A stretch of DNA of 64,000 nucleotides from Lachnoclostridium phytofermentans (GTDB lineage Bacteria > Bacillota > Clostridia > Lachnospirales > Lachnospiraceae): NCBI RefSeq assembly GCF_000733755.1, contig NZ_JPOF01000002.1:248001-312000 (forward strand), read 5' to 3'. This document shows, one piece after another, positions 34,432 to 43,789 of the stretch. Made by a program: the position numbers and the translations under genes. Each line of letters begins with the position of its first letter. The first letter of the stretch is position 1. The notes under the pieces were generated by a model. It did no database searches and was not told the DNA's origin. It was given only the letters and a program-made list of their open reading frames with translations.

Positions 34432-35307
34432 CTATGCACGTGGATGAGTTTTTTGATAGGTTCCAAAAGTTTCACCAACACGTTGCTTCGTATAGTGCTG
34501 AGTTGCTGTTATATTGCTGTGTCCCATTAACTCCTTCATGCTGTTTAAATCCGCACCATTTTCTATCATATGAATTGCAAACGAGTTCCGTATCACCTGT
34601 GGTGTCAAATCCTCTTCTAACCCTATCAGTTTTCCATAGTATTTCATGATTTTCCACACCCCCTGTCTAGTCATAGGTTCCCCTTGTCTACCTAGAAATA
34701 GGTAAGGACTTTCATTGTTTCCTTGCTTTTCTGATTCTAAGTAAGTTTCTAAGGATTCTCTTGCAGCTTGTCCAATTGGTACAACCCTGTTTTTCTTAAT
34801 CTCCCTCACTGTAACACAACCAAATTTTAGATTAATATCTTCTTTTTTTAACCCTCCGACTTCTGATACCTTCATGCCTGTCGCATACATTAGCTCAAGC
34901 ATCGCTTTGTCTCGTATTCCCCGTTTGGTTTTACAATCAGGTGCAGATAATAATGCAAGAACTTGTTCTTTGGTAAGATATTTCGGTGGTGCCACTTCAA
35001 CTTTTGGTGGTTTTATCCTCTCGGTAGGATCACCAATTAACTTACCCTGTTTCATCAGATATAGTAAAAAACTTCGGATTGATACCAGGCTACGATTTAC
35101 AGTAGCCTTTGATTTCCCTTCTTTTTCTTGTAATAGCAAATAAGAATTTATCTGGGTTTCCGTTATTTTCTTTGACTCATTCACACCATTTTCTTGTAAA
35201 AAAGAATTCCATTTTTTCAAATCCGTACGATAGGCACTTAATGTATTCTTCGTGGCATTTTTTATATTCTTTTGATAAATTAAAAAATCTTCAATCTCTT
35301 TTTCCAC
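34432..35307 (-). CDS. XerD-family tyrosine recombinase with degenerate active site
   Basis: A 291-residue protein collinear with XerD. It has the N-terminal SAM-like core-binding domain (to about residue 95), the catalytic domain, and even the typical C-terminal HPRA. Of the catalytic set, the first arginine (ATGLRVSE in XerD) is K146 in ATGMKVSE, and the histidine of the HxxR box is Q237 in TPQVIRNSF. R240, H263 (MGHS) and the nucleophile Y272 remain. Strand-exchange activity is therefore doubtful. The start is taken as GTG 35307, with GGAGG five bases upstream, giving normal XerD length; an ATG at 35328 has no site. It follows spoIIM, as xerD does nearby in B. subtilis. Confidence 0.88.
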   Translation of the reverse strand: MEKEIEDFLIYQKNIKNATKNTLSAYRTDLKKWNSFLQENGVNESKKITETQINSYLLLQEKEGKSKATVNRSLVSIRSFLLYLMKQGKLIGDPTERIKPPKVEVAPPKYLTKEQVLALLSAPDCKTKRGIRDKAMLELMYATGMKVSEVGGLKKEDINLKFGCVTVREIKKNRVVPIGQAARESLETYLESEKQGNNESPYLFLGRQGEPMTRQGVWKIMKYYGKLIGLEEDLTPQVIRNSFAIHMIENGADLNSMKELMGHSNITATQHYTKQRVGETFGTYQKTHPRA

Positions 35308-35357
35308 TGTTTCCTCCAAAGTACACATCCAATATTTGATGATAAAGATAACTGATG

Positions 35358-35963
35358 TTAAAATAATTGTAATGTCTTTTTCACCAGGTAACTTCCAATA
35401 AATGCTTCCATACACGTTCCAATTAAAATACATCCAATGAGTATTATAATTAATTTTATGTAATTTTTCAATAATAGTACATTTTGAAGCCCTGTAGTTG
35501 TACCATGGTTAGCCTCCATGTAAAGAGCATAACAGTTTTTAATGCTGATTAAAACAACTGGTACAAAGATTAACTCTTGAGGAAATAGATAAGCGAGGTA
35601 AAGTAATCCCCCCTTCATTCCATAGTGCATCCATAAAGTCATCATCAGATACCCTACCTGAAACCCTCTACTTAAAAGATACCATCCCACATAAGGCAGA
35701 CCTAAAAATGTCAAGCTTAGAACCCAAAAGAGAAAAAAAGGCCTTAACTTCGCCGTAAAAATATAGCGAAAGAAATCCCCATAATCGATTTGCATGGACC
35801 TAATCGTACTAAAATACCTACTATTTAGGCTGTCCACACTATTTAGTAATAGCCCTGAGCTTACTTTAGAGAAAATACATCCAAAGATAACACTTGCGAA
35901 AAAGAGAACCATGGCTATCGTCAACGGTTCTCTTTTCCTTAATCTTAAACTCCATCGTTTCAT
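35358..35963 (-). CDS. spoIIM: Stage II sporulation protein M
   Basis: A 201-residue integral membrane protein with about five helices. In B. subtilis SpoIIM joins SpoIID and SpoIIP at the septum to drive peptidoglycan degradation during forespore engulfment. Features are the basic N-terminus (MKRWSLRLRKREP), TM1 at about 15-35, the outer domain with a RYFSTIRSMQIDYGDFFRYIF-like segment, and the conserved helix pair around FLGLPYVGWYLLSRGFQVGY and YLFPQELIFVP. The start at 35963 follows GGAGGTCAGC. Its 5' end and leader belong to the left 142-bp direct repeat; a second, truncated copy lies at 47194-47258. Confidence 0.92.
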   Translation of the reverse strand: MKRWSLRLRKREPLTIAMVLFFASVIFGCIFSKVSSGLLLNSVDSLNSRYFSTIRSMQIDYGDFFRYIFTAKLRPFFLFWVLSLTFLGLPYVGWYLLSRGFQVGYLMMTLWMHYGMKGGLLYLAYLFPQELIFVPVVLISIKNCYALYMEANHGTTTGLQNVLLLKNYIKLIIILIGCILIGTCMEAFIGSYLVKKTLQLF

Positions 35964-36040
35964 GCTGACCTCCAAGACATAGATTTCAAGTACTTAATAA
36001 AAACTATATGCTTGGACTTTTAGAAACAGACTATAAATTT
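35899..36040. repeat. Left copy of 142-bp direct repeat bounding the sugar cassette
   Basis: This block matches 47194-47335 in the same orientation, without gaps and with 11 mismatches (about 92 percent). On the minus strand it runs from the last bases of a NUDIX-like gene end (AAATTTATAG), through the spoIIM leader and ribosome binding site, to codon 22 of spoIIM. The match stops abruptly at both ends. Confidence 0.93.
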
Positions 36041-36087
36041 ATATTGCTTCTAAGGCATGGATAGAAAGTAAAACTAACTTTCACTCC

Positions 36088-37029
36088 TTACATAACATTC
36101 TGCGGTTCATTTGCCAACCACTTCTTTACATTATCAAATACAATAACAGCTCTTTTTACCAGTGCTTCCTTTGAAGCAAACGCAATATGAGGGGTTACAA
36201 TTGTATTCGGGGTATGTAGTAAAGGGTGATCTTCTTTTACTGGTGGCTCAGTTTCAAATACATCAATACATGCACCTGCAATTTTCCCACTATTTAATGC
36301 TTCTGCCAAAGCAATAGAATCCACAACAGGTCCTCTGGAAGTATTAATAAGAATTGCACTGTTTTTCATTCTTGCTATTCTTTCCGCATTGATAAGCCCT
36401 TTCGTCTCAGCATTCAATGGTGTATGAAGAGATACGATATCGCATGTTTCTAATAGTGTATTTAGATCTGTGAATATAATTCCCTCAACTTCTTTTTTTG
36501 TTCTGCTATACGCATAAACTTCACAACCAAAAGCCAATGCAATTTTGGCAACGCGCATCCCTATTGCACCGGTACCTAGCACACCAAATTTCTTTCCTTC
36601 TAATTCAAAACCGATTAGCCCCTCTTTGGTTCCTTCTTTACGACATGCGCTATCACACGGTATTATGTTTCTATATAATGTAATTAACATACCAAATACC
36701 AAATCCGCTACTGCAGCTGTAGAATATCCTGCACAGTTACATACGGTTATTCCATTCTTTCTACAGGTATCCATCGCTATATGATCTATTCCAGTAAACG
36801 CAACCGATATTAACTTTAACTTCTTACATCCATTAATAACCTCTTCATTCAGCGGTAAGTTAGAAACTACTATAATATCCGCGTCCTTTCCTCTTTCGAT
36901 TAGTTCTTGTACATCCGTTGTACGATTCTTGAAGGCTACGATTTCTACTTGATCAGCCAAGGAAGACTCAGCCATCTGTAGTAATTGCTCCTGTGGTACT
37001 CCTAATGGTTCTATTATAACTAATTTCAT
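36088..37029 (-). CDS. D-isomer specific 2-hydroxyacid dehydrogenase, NAD-binding
   Basis: A 313-residue cytoplasmic oxidoreductase that interconverts a 2-keto acid and a D-2-hydroxy acid using NAD(P)H. The Rossmann motif is GTGAIG (152-157). Catalytic residues are R232 (NTSRGP), E261 (FETEPP) and H281 (TPHIAF). The N-terminal substrate domain carries VSNLPLNEEV and SVAFTGIDHI. The closest classes are phosphoglycerate or glyoxylate/hydroxypyruvate reductases; the substrate is unknown. It is the last gene of the minus-strand set, 15 bases after the enolase-superfamily gene, so it likely acts in the same sugar-acid pathway. AAAGGA precedes the ATG. Confidence 0.9.
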   Translation of the reverse strand: MKLVIIEPLGVPQEQLLQMAESSLADQVEIVAFKNRTTDVQELIERGKDADIIVVSNLPLNEEVINGCKKLKLISVAFTGIDHIAMDTCRKNGITVCNCAGYSTAAVADLVFGMLITLYRNIIPCDSACRKEGTKEGLIGFELEGKKFGVLGTGAIGMRVAKIALAFGCEVYAYSRTKKEVEGIIFTDLNTLLETCDIVSLHTPLNAETKGLINAERIARMKNSAILINTSRGPVVDSIALAEALNSGKIAGACIDVFETEPPVKEDHPLLHTPNTIVTPHIAFASKEALVKRAVIVFDNVKKWLANEPQNVM

Positions 37030-37044
37030 CTCTTCGTTCCTTTC

Positions 37045-38241
37045 TTATCTAATTTCAAAAATAGTAATAGCTTTTTTAATTCTATCATGCTTATAATCGA
37101 TACCTAACCCTATAACTTCAGGTATATTTAATTGGCCATCCTTTAACTCGATTGCCCCATCCATAAGCTCTTTCGCGAGTTCAAGTCCATCCTTACTTTC
37201 TTGGTACTTACCAATGTTAGGTGTATATGAAGATAACAGTAAAATATAGACAAAACAAAATCCTGTTGAAACATGTGGTGTGATAGTTTTCCCAGCCAAT
37301 TCTGCCATCCTCGCAATTTTTGTCGTTTTTATTAAACCACCAGTATATAGGATGTCGGGCTGAATTACATCGCAAGCATTTTGTTCAATTAACCATTTAA
37401 ATCTGGTCATACTGGTTTCTTGCTCTCCGAACGCCAAAGGTATGCAAAGAGAATCCTTGGTAGCCTTTGTTGACCATAAATCATCGAATGGACAGGGTTC
37501 TTCATAAAAATATGCATTAATTTCTTCTAGTATTTTACCATATTCTACTGCTTTTTCTACATCATAGGATCCATTCCCATCCGCATGAATTATCATATCT
37601 TCCCCAAAGTACTCTCTTGTCTTATATATTAAAGTCTTACTACGCCCCTGCATAGAATCCTTATTATTACTCATACGACCACCAATTTTATACTTGATTG
37701 CTTTCGCTCCTGTCCTCTCTACTCGAGCTCTTAAAACCTCCAGTTCTTCCTCTGGTGTAGTATGTCGATTCCCACTTGCTACATAAATATCCGCTTTGCT
37801 ATTGATTCTTTCACCGAAGAGTTCTCCTATTGAACTATTGGCAGCCTTGGCAAGCATATCTAAGATACTTAGTTCGAGGTATGCAATACAACAAAAATAA
37901 GGAATCCCTGCTAATTTATAGTTATTCTTATAAACATAAACCTCATCCAATAATTGTTCTAAATTTCTAGCATCCTTTCCTATAAAATAGGGTGCTATAA
38001 GTTTTTCCAATATTGGATATATAAATTGTACTCTGTCATTCGTAACTGATATTCCCTGCAAACCATCCGTTGCTGTAGTTCTAACAAAATACTCTCCATT
38101 ACTGCATAGTAATTCGATACGTTCGATGATGATCGGATTCGTAACCCTTTGCAATTGTAATACCCTCGAATGAATCATATCGTTTAATTCTTTTGAACTC
38201 ACCTCACGATATTCCAAAAAATCAGAATGCCTCTTATACAT
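37045..38241 (-). CDS. Mandelate racemase/muconate lactonizing enzyme family protein (sugar-acid dehydratase-like)
   Basis: A 398-residue enolase-superfamily enzyme. The N-terminal capping domain is followed by a (beta/alpha)7-beta barrel. Acid-base residues are K183 and K185 in IKYKIGG. Metal ligands are D221 (HADGNGSY), E247/E248 (YEEPCP) and E273 (FGEQE). D296 and H323 (TPHVSTG) form the second acid-base pair typical of the mandelate racemase subgroup. Members dehydrate or epimerise sugar acids by proton abstraction; the sugar is unknown. It lies 15 bases after the oxidoreductase gene. AGGAGG is eight bases before the ATG. Confidence 0.9.
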   Translation of the reverse strand: MYKRHSDFLEYREVSSKELNDMIHSRVLQLQRVTNPIIIERIELLCSNGEYFVRTTATDGLQGISVTNDRVQFIYPILEKLIAPYFIGKDARNLEQLLDEVYVYKNNYKLAGIPYFCCIAYLELSILDMLAKAANSSIGELFGERINSKADIYVASGNRHTTPEEELEVLRARVERTGAKAIKYKIGGRMSNNKDSMQGRSKTLIYKTREYFGEDMIIHADGNGSYDVEKAVEYGKILEEINAYFYEEPCPFDDLWSTKATKDSLCIPLAFGEQETSMTRFKWLIEQNACDVIQPDILYTGGLIKTTKIARMAELAGKTITPHVSTGFCFVYILLLSSYTPNIGKYQESKDGLELAKELMDGAIELKDGQLNIPEVIGLGIDYKHDRIKKAITIFEIR

Positions 38242-38256
38242 ACCGTCTACCTCCTC

Positions 38257-39546
38257 TTAAAACTTAACCATAGAATCAACATTAACCGGCAATCCAGAAG
38301 AGATTGACTGATTGGCAGCTATTCCAGTTAGTATGGAACGTATTCCATCTACATGGTTCGCCGCTCTTTTATAAATATCCTGATTCTTTCCTGGACAGAA
38401 TAAATCATCCAGCATTACAGGATCTCCACCTCCGTGCCCCCCCTCTTTCTTCTGAATCATAACCTCGTATGGCTCATCAAATAATGGAAATACTTTTACC
38501 TTATAATATTTGGTTGCACCTTCTTCGTTTTTATTACCACCTGCATTGATATAAGGTTTTTCAAGTGCAGTATATTCTATTCTCCCTTTCGAACCATTGA
38601 GAGCTACATTAAAGCCTTCCCAAGGCATATAACTATTTAGCGAATAAGAAAGCATCGCATTATTCTTATATCTTACTAAAACCGCCATTGTATCTTCAAT
38701 GCTAATGTCATCACCGAAAACACTTCGATCACGAATATAACCACTGTCTTCTTCTGCATCTAAATACATCCCCTTTAATACAGGATTGCTATCCATATCT
38801 ATTGCAAATGGATCACCTTTCGCTGCTTCATTACCATGGCATCTTGAATAGAAATTCTTAACTCCACGTTTTTCTGCGTTGTGACGTCCATAGAAGTTTA
38901 AGTCTCCAAAAGCAAATACTGTTTGTGGTTCTGTTCCCAGCCAGAAATTAACCAAATCAAAATGATGAGTAGCTTTATGTACTAATAATCCACCGCTATT
39001 TAATTTATTCCCATGCCACCTTCTATAATAATCAGCACCATGTTGCGTGTTAAGTAGCCATTCAAAATGGACCGAGTATACCTCACCAATGGTATCATTC
39101 ATAATAAGTTCTCTTATTTTTGTATGATGTGGTGCATAACGATAATTAAATGCTACCCTAATGTTTCGCCCCGTTGCTTTTTGTACTTCTATTATTCTTT
39201 GTGCTTTTTTCTCATCGATAGTAATTGGTTTTTCTGTAATTACATCACATCCCAGTTCCATTGCGCGCATAATATATTCATCATGGGTTCTATCGATGCT
39301 TGTAACTATTACGATATCTGGTTTCTCTTTTTCAATCATTTCCTGAAAATCCAAATAACCATAGGTTGGAATGGCATCGCTTCCGAATTTTTCTTTAATC
39401 ATACGATTTGCATAATTCATTCTTGTTTGACTTACATCACAAAACCCAACTAACTCACATGTTTCTTTATAGGTAGAACACAATGCTTCATAATACATTC
39501 TCGCCCTACCTCCAATACCTACTTGCGCATATCTGATTTTTTTCAT
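38257..39546 (-). CDS. Gfo/Idh/MocA family oxidoreductase
   Basis: A 429-residue NAD(P)-dependent dehydrogenase. The N-terminal Rossmann fold has VGIGGRARM (9-17) and GFCDVS (34-39). The catalytic dyad motif is E105-K106-P107, with VRVAFNYRY-type sequence (IRVAFNYRYAPHHTKI) after it. The C-terminal alpha/beta domain is longer than average and contains GGHGGGDPVMLDDLF, seen in members acting on sugar derivatives. It probably oxidises a hydroxyl of a sugar, inositol or sugar acid. It is 33 bases downstream of the AraC-type sensor gene, and its downstream neighbour is an enolase-superfamily enzyme. Confidence 0.9.
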   Translation of the reverse strand: MKKIRYAQVGIGGRARMYYEALCSTYKETCELVGFCDVSQTRMNYANRMIKEKFGSDAIPTYGYLDFQEMIEKEKPDIVIVTSIDRTHDEYIMRAMELGCDVITEKPITIDEKKAQRIIEVQKATGRNIRVAFNYRYAPHHTKIRELIMNDTIGEVYSVHFEWLLNTQHGADYYRRWHGNKLNSGGLLVHKATHHFDLVNFWLGTEPQTVFAFGDLNFYGRHNAEKRGVKNFYSRCHGNEAAKGDPFAIDMDSNPVLKGMYLDAEEDSGYIRDRSVFGDDISIEDTMAVLVRYKNNAMLSYSLNSYMPWEGFNVALNGSKGRIEYTALEKPYINAGGNKNEEGATKYYKVKVFPLFDEPYEVMIQKKEGGHGGGDPVMLDDLFCPGKNQDIYKRAANHVDGIRSILTGIAANQSISSGLPVNVDSMVKF

Positions 39547-39579
39547 AATAGCTCCTTTCTGATAGCATAAACTTATTTA

Positions 39580-41823
39580 TTAACTTATATTGTTTTGTAC
39601 CTTGTTTACTAGACGAAACTGTCCGGGTGTCATAAGCATGTATTTCTTAAATACCCTGATAAAATTCTGAGAGCTGTTGTACCCCATCAAAAAAGCAATC
39701 TCATTTACACTGATATCCGTAGTTAATAACATATCTTTACATCGTTCTAATTTCTTCTCTGTAACATATTCTGTAAATGTTTTATTAAAATTTTTCTTGA
39801 ACATCCGACTTAAATAATTAGGATTATAATTAAACTTCATTGCGCACTCATCCAAAGATAAATCACTTTCAATATTGTTGTTGATATAATTAATTAATTG
39901 AGTAGATATATTGGCTTCATCCTCAGGCTGCTCAATCTGCTGAAAGAGTGGCATTAAAAAGTGTAACCATATGTGATTTTTGAGTACATCCACAGAGTCC
40001 AAAGAACTGCCAATATCAAACTCCACAATCTCTTTTATTTTGGTATAATCTAAAGCAACAAAATAATCATTACAATACTCCATAATATCCGTTAACAATT
40101 TATTGATCTCTAATTTCAACAGATAATAGTCCAGTTCCAGTAGATTTTGAAAATACTCATCCAATTTAATAAGTGCTTCTCTTTCGTCTGTTGCAATCAC
40201 AGCATTTAATAATAGCATTCTTTTTTGTTTTAACTTGAATTCAACTGGTTTATGAGAACTTTCCTTATATTTCCCATAAAATATACAGCTTTCTAATTGA
40301 TTCATAGTTCGGCGTAACATTTGATTGCTCTGATTAAATGCATTTGGGAACTCATTTAGATCATCAAATTCCATACTGACTCCAACATTGATTTGTCGAT
40401 TCAAATATTGATTAGATGCTTCTATCATCATTTCACAGTTTTTTTTCAATTTAAGTTCTATCCCTTCGTTTGATACCGTTTTATGAAGATAGGTAACATA
40501 AAGAATATCGCCAATTTCAATGGGTGGAAAGATATCTTCTGTAGTTAATAGTTCTTCTATAATATTTCCAAGAGCAAACAGGAAAAGTTTTCGCTCTTTC
40601 CTATCCTCAATTTGTTCACAAAATTTCACTCCTATCACATACATCGTAATGTGGTTCTCCGTCTCCTTAATCAAGTCATAGTTCGTAAACATTCCTCTAT
40701 CAATATCAATGATTTCACCTAAATAAAGGTTTGTTAAAAATTTCTTTTGCTCTGATTGCGCTTGGCTCGATATTATCTTTCGCATTTGTGCATTATCTGA
40801 CAATAAATATCGAAGCTTCTTCGTAATATTTTTCTGTTCTGAGGAAGCTTTTTCACTTGAAAGCACATTCATATCAACGATTTCATTGATTTCATTGATT
40901 GGAGAGTACAATTTATTCGAATAAATAATAGAACATGTGATGCCAAATAATACCGCTCCTATTACACTAATAACAAGCATTCTTTTGATAAGTAAATATT
41001 CTCTATTGACATAAGAGGTTGTAATGATAGAAGTATAGCGCCAATCATTATAGTCTGATTCAGACATTGCCAAAGCATAGCTTTCATCTTCGAATACAAC
41101 CTCCACCACTTCACCATGAAATAGTTGATTTTTCTTATCTGATACTGAATTGGTATAGGTTAAAATGGCATTGTCTTTCTCGTCTCCAAGAATTTTGCTG
41201 TTATCAGCATCCGTGATAATTATCGAATAACCCAAATCATTTTTATGTATTTTATCAAATAAAGTAGTTTTATTAATCTTAATAATCAGCATACCCTTTC
41301 CTGTAGTTACATTGATTGGTATTTGCTTAACAAAATATATGGCATCCTTTTCATCATACCAAAATGCAGATTTTTTCATATTCATAAAATCTTTCACTAA
41401 TTTATTTGAGTTTGAAAGGTCAAGTGTTGTGAACTCGTCCATTGACATTATCCAATTATTAGTATTACTGACTAATATAATATCAGCTAATTGCAATTCT
41501 GGAGATTGCAGTAATTTCAACTCTTCACTAATCTTATTAAACTCTTGAAAATTTTTTGATTCTCTAGGTAAATCAAGAGATTGAATAAAAGTAGATTTAA
41601 GAATAGAACGATTAATGGAATACTCCAAGTTTTTAAACATACTCTCAATTTCATTTCTTATATTAGTAATGGAAGATTCCTGCATACTTCTTGTTGTTTC
41701 TTTCTCCATTTCAAGTATGCGCTTTACTGATAAAGAAAGTACAATGACTGGTATAATACTAATAATTAAAAGCATAAACAATATTTTTTTATAGTATTTG
41801 CTCTTAAAAAAATGATATTTCAT
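39580..41823 (-). CDS. Membrane-bound AraC-family sensor-regulator
   Basis: A 747-residue one-component regulator. TM1 lies at about residues 14-33, followed by an extracytoplasmic Cache-like sensor of about 240 residues and TM2 at about 278-300. A cytoplasmic linker and a central domain of about 300 residues come next, then a C-terminal AraC/XylS domain (about 640-740) with two helix-turn-helix units (CAMKFNYNPNYLSRMFKKNF and IAFLMGYNSSQNFIRVFKKY). It resembles the YesS/YtdP-type regulators found beside LplABC-type transporters. It probably senses the transported sugar outside the cell and activates the divergent operons at 43790-44237. GGAGG precedes the ATG. Confidence 0.9.
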   Translation of the reverse strand: MKYHFFKSKYYKKILFMLLIISIIPVIVLSLSVKRILEMEKETTRSMQESSITNIRNEIESMFKNLEYSINRSILKSTFIQSLDLPRESKNFQEFNKISEELKLLQSPELQLADIILVSNTNNWIMSMDEFTTLDLSNSNKLVKDFMNMKKSAFWYDEKDAIYFVKQIPINVTTGKGMLIIKINKTTLFDKIHKNDLGYSIIITDADNSKILGDEKDNAILTYTNSVSDKKNQLFHGEVVEVVFEDESYALAMSESDYNDWRYTSIITTSYVNREYLLIKRMLVISVIGAVLFGITCSIIYSNKLYSPINEINEIVDMNVLSSEKASSEQKNITKKLRYLLSDNAQMRKIISSQAQSEQKKFLTNLYLGEIIDIDRGMFTNYDLIKETENHITMYVIGVKFCEQIEDRKERKLFLFALGNIIEELLTTEDIFPPIEIGDILYVTYLHKTVSNEGIELKLKKNCEMMIEASNQYLNRQINVGVSMEFDDLNEFPNAFNQSNQMLRRTMNQLESCIFYGKYKESSHKPVEFKLKQKRMLLLNAVIATDEREALIKLDEYFQNLLELDYYLLKLEINKLLTDIMEYCNDYFVALDYTKIKEIVEFDIGSSLDSVDVLKNHIWLHFLMPLFQQIEQPEDEANISTQLINYINNNIESDLSLDECAMKFNYNPNYLSRMFKKNFNKTFTEYVTEKKLERCKDMLLTTDISVNEIAFLMGYNSSQNFIRVFKKYMLMTPGQFRLVNKVQNNIS

Positions 41824-41930
41824 AACTTTTCCTCCGCATGTAAATTATACTCCATTTGCTTACTGTAGATATTTGATAACTATATGTAGTCATGAACTTA
41901 TCTTAATTATACCATACATCCTTTCTTATC

Positions 41931-42821
41931 CTAACCTTTAATTGATCCTGCCATTACACCCTTATCAAAGTATTTTTGCATGAATGGATAGCAAATTACG
42001 ATTGGTAATGTTGCTATTACAATTACCGCCATCTTTACGCTTTGTGTGGGAATTACAAATTCTGCTCCCATTAAAGATTCATCACCTACACCACCCTGTG
42101 ATAAAATGACAATTTGACGAAGTAATACCTGTATTGTCCATTTTTTTGAGTCATTTAAATATAATAATGCATTCATAAAGGTATTCCAGTGTCCAACCGC
42201 ATAGAATAAGGTAAATGTTGCCAGTGCAGGCTTTGAAAGTGGTAAAATAATATTCGCTAAAAGTTTTATTTCACTACAACCATCAATCTTAGCTGCTTCA
42301 ATAAGACTCTCCGGTACTTGTTGAAAAAAATTTTTCACTAAGATAAGATTAAAACTACTGATAGCAGTCGGAATAATCAAGGCAGCATAGGAATCAATTA
42401 AGCCTACCGCATCCACAATCAGATAGGTTGGTATCATACCACCACTAAATACTAACGTAATAGTAATGCCATACATTAAGTATTTGCGTCCTATCAGATT
42501 TGTTCTTGACAATGGATATGCCATTAATACCGTCATAAGTAGATTAACACATGTTCCTACAATCGTAACACCTATCGTTACAATCATACTTCTTGAAAGT
42601 GTATCCGTAGAAAAAATATATTTATAAGCATCCAAAACAGGAGCTTTCGGTATCAACAAGAAGCGATTCATAGTCAGTTCTTTTACTGATGCAAAGGAGC
42701 CGGCTACAATATATAAGATTGGAAATATAGTAACAAGTGCCACTATTATTAAGATTGTATATAATACGATATCAAATACTCTTTCACCTGGGGATTTGAT
42801 AATTTTATTTTTTGACTTCAT
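41931..42821 (-). CDS. Carbohydrate ABC transporter permease (LplC/YtcP type)
   Basis: A 296-residue permease of the CUT1 class with six predicted helices. The ATPase-coupling loop is PESLIEAAKIDGCSEIKLL (EAA motif). It forms a heterodimer with the permease encoded 14 bases upstream. The C-terminus KGVMAGSIKG is typical of the LplC/YtcP subgroup. No ATPase gene is present in the cassette, as usual for this class, which shares a general MsmX-like ATPase encoded elsewhere. AGGAGG precedes the ATG. Confidence 0.93.
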   Translation of the reverse strand: MKSKNKIIKSPGERVFDIVLYTILIIVALVTIFPILYIVAGSFASVKELTMNRFLLIPKAPVLDAYKYIFSTDTLSRSMIVTIGVTIVGTCVNLLMTVLMAYPLSRTNLIGRKYLMYGITITLVFSGGMIPTYLIVDAVGLIDSYAALIIPTAISSFNLILVKNFFQQVPESLIEAAKIDGCSEIKLLANIILPLSKPALATFTLFYAVGHWNTFMNALLYLNDSKKWTIQVLLRQIVILSQGGVGDESLMGAEFVIPTQSVKMAVIVIATLPIVICYPFMQKYFDKGVMAGSIKG

Positions 42822-42835
42822 CCATCTATTTCCTC

Positions 42836-43789
42836 CTATAAAATTCCTTCTTCGCCTAATTTCTTCGCCAACCTGTCTGCTGCTATGACTAAAATCAGTC
42901 CTACAAGAGATTTGAACATTCCAACCGCAGTAGAGTAGCTTAGTTGTCCATTAGTTAACCCTATTCGATATACATAAGTATCAAATACATCTGATACACT
43001 TCGGTTCATCGCATTTTGCATGTTGAAAATTTGATCAAATCCGGATTCCATTATATTGCCCAAACGAAGAATTAACATCGTTATCACCGTTGGTTTTATC
43101 GCCGGTAACGTGATATACCATATTTGTTTTATTCGACTGGCACCATCAAGTCTTGCAGCCTCATACATGGATACATCAACTCCTGCCAATGCTGCTAAAA
43201 AAATTATTGTACCCCAACCTGTTTCCTTCCATATATTTTGTAAAATAATCATGGGTCGAAACATTGATGTACTAGCTAGAAAATTAACCTCCTTCAAACC
43301 TATACTCTTTAAAAATTCATTTATCAAACCTCCTTCTGTCGTAAATAAGGTATAGCTAACACCAACAACTACAACCCAGGATAGAAAGTGCGGTAGATAT
43401 ATTATACTTTGCACCGTATTTTTAAACCATTTTACACGCACCTCATTAATCAGTAATGCAAGCATAATAGGTGCCGGGAAGAAAAATACCAAATTCAATA
43501 TAGACAATAATAAGGTATTGTATAATAATGTCCAGAAGGAACTTTCCGAAAAAAAACGTATAAAATGTTTAAATCCAACCCAATCACTGTTTAAGAAACC
43601 GAGAAACGGCTGATAGTCTTTAAACGCTGCGCTTAAGCCAAACATTGGACCATATTTAAATATAATATAATAAAGGACACCAGGGATAAGCATAAAGTAT
43701 AACCACTTATCTCTTTTCATCTGCCTACGCATTCGTGTTCGAACAATTCTCTTCTCCTCTTTCGTTATAACATTCTTTGTTTCTTTCAT
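42836..43789 (-). CDS. Carbohydrate ABC transporter permease (LplB type)
   Basis: A 317-residue CUT1 permease with six helices. The N-terminus is strongly basic (RTRMRRQMKRDK), then YFMLIPGVLYYIIFKYGPMFG, the marker start of the LplB family. The EAA loop reads MYEAARLDGASRIKQI. It is the first gene of the minus-strand set in the cassette and pairs with the LplC-type permease. Divergent to it lies the binding-protein gene at 44238. These systems import oligosaccharides or glycoside derivatives. Confidence 0.93.
   Translation of the reverse strand: MKETKNVITKEEKRIVRTRMRRQMKRDKWLYFMLIPGVLYYIIFKYGPMFGLSAAFKDYQPFLGFLNSDWVGFKHFIRFFSESSFWTLLYNTLLLSILNLVFFFPAPIMLALLINEVRVKWFKNTVQSIIYLPHFLSWVVVVGVSYTLFTTEGGLINEFLKSIGLKEVNFLASTSMFRPMIILQNIWKETGWGTIIFLAALAGVDVSMYEAARLDGASRIKQIWYITLPAIKPTVITMLILRLGNIMESGFDQIFNMQNAMNRSVSDVFDTYVYRIGLTNGQLSYSTAVGMFKSLVGLILVIAADRLAKKLGEEGIL

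Noticed and set aside
34432-35307. XerD-like gene as the integrase of the neighbouring island
   Set aside because: It lies outside the repeats, has a degenerate active site, and its position next to spoIIM fits the ancestral housekeeping order; the 142-bp repeats are also far longer than att cores.
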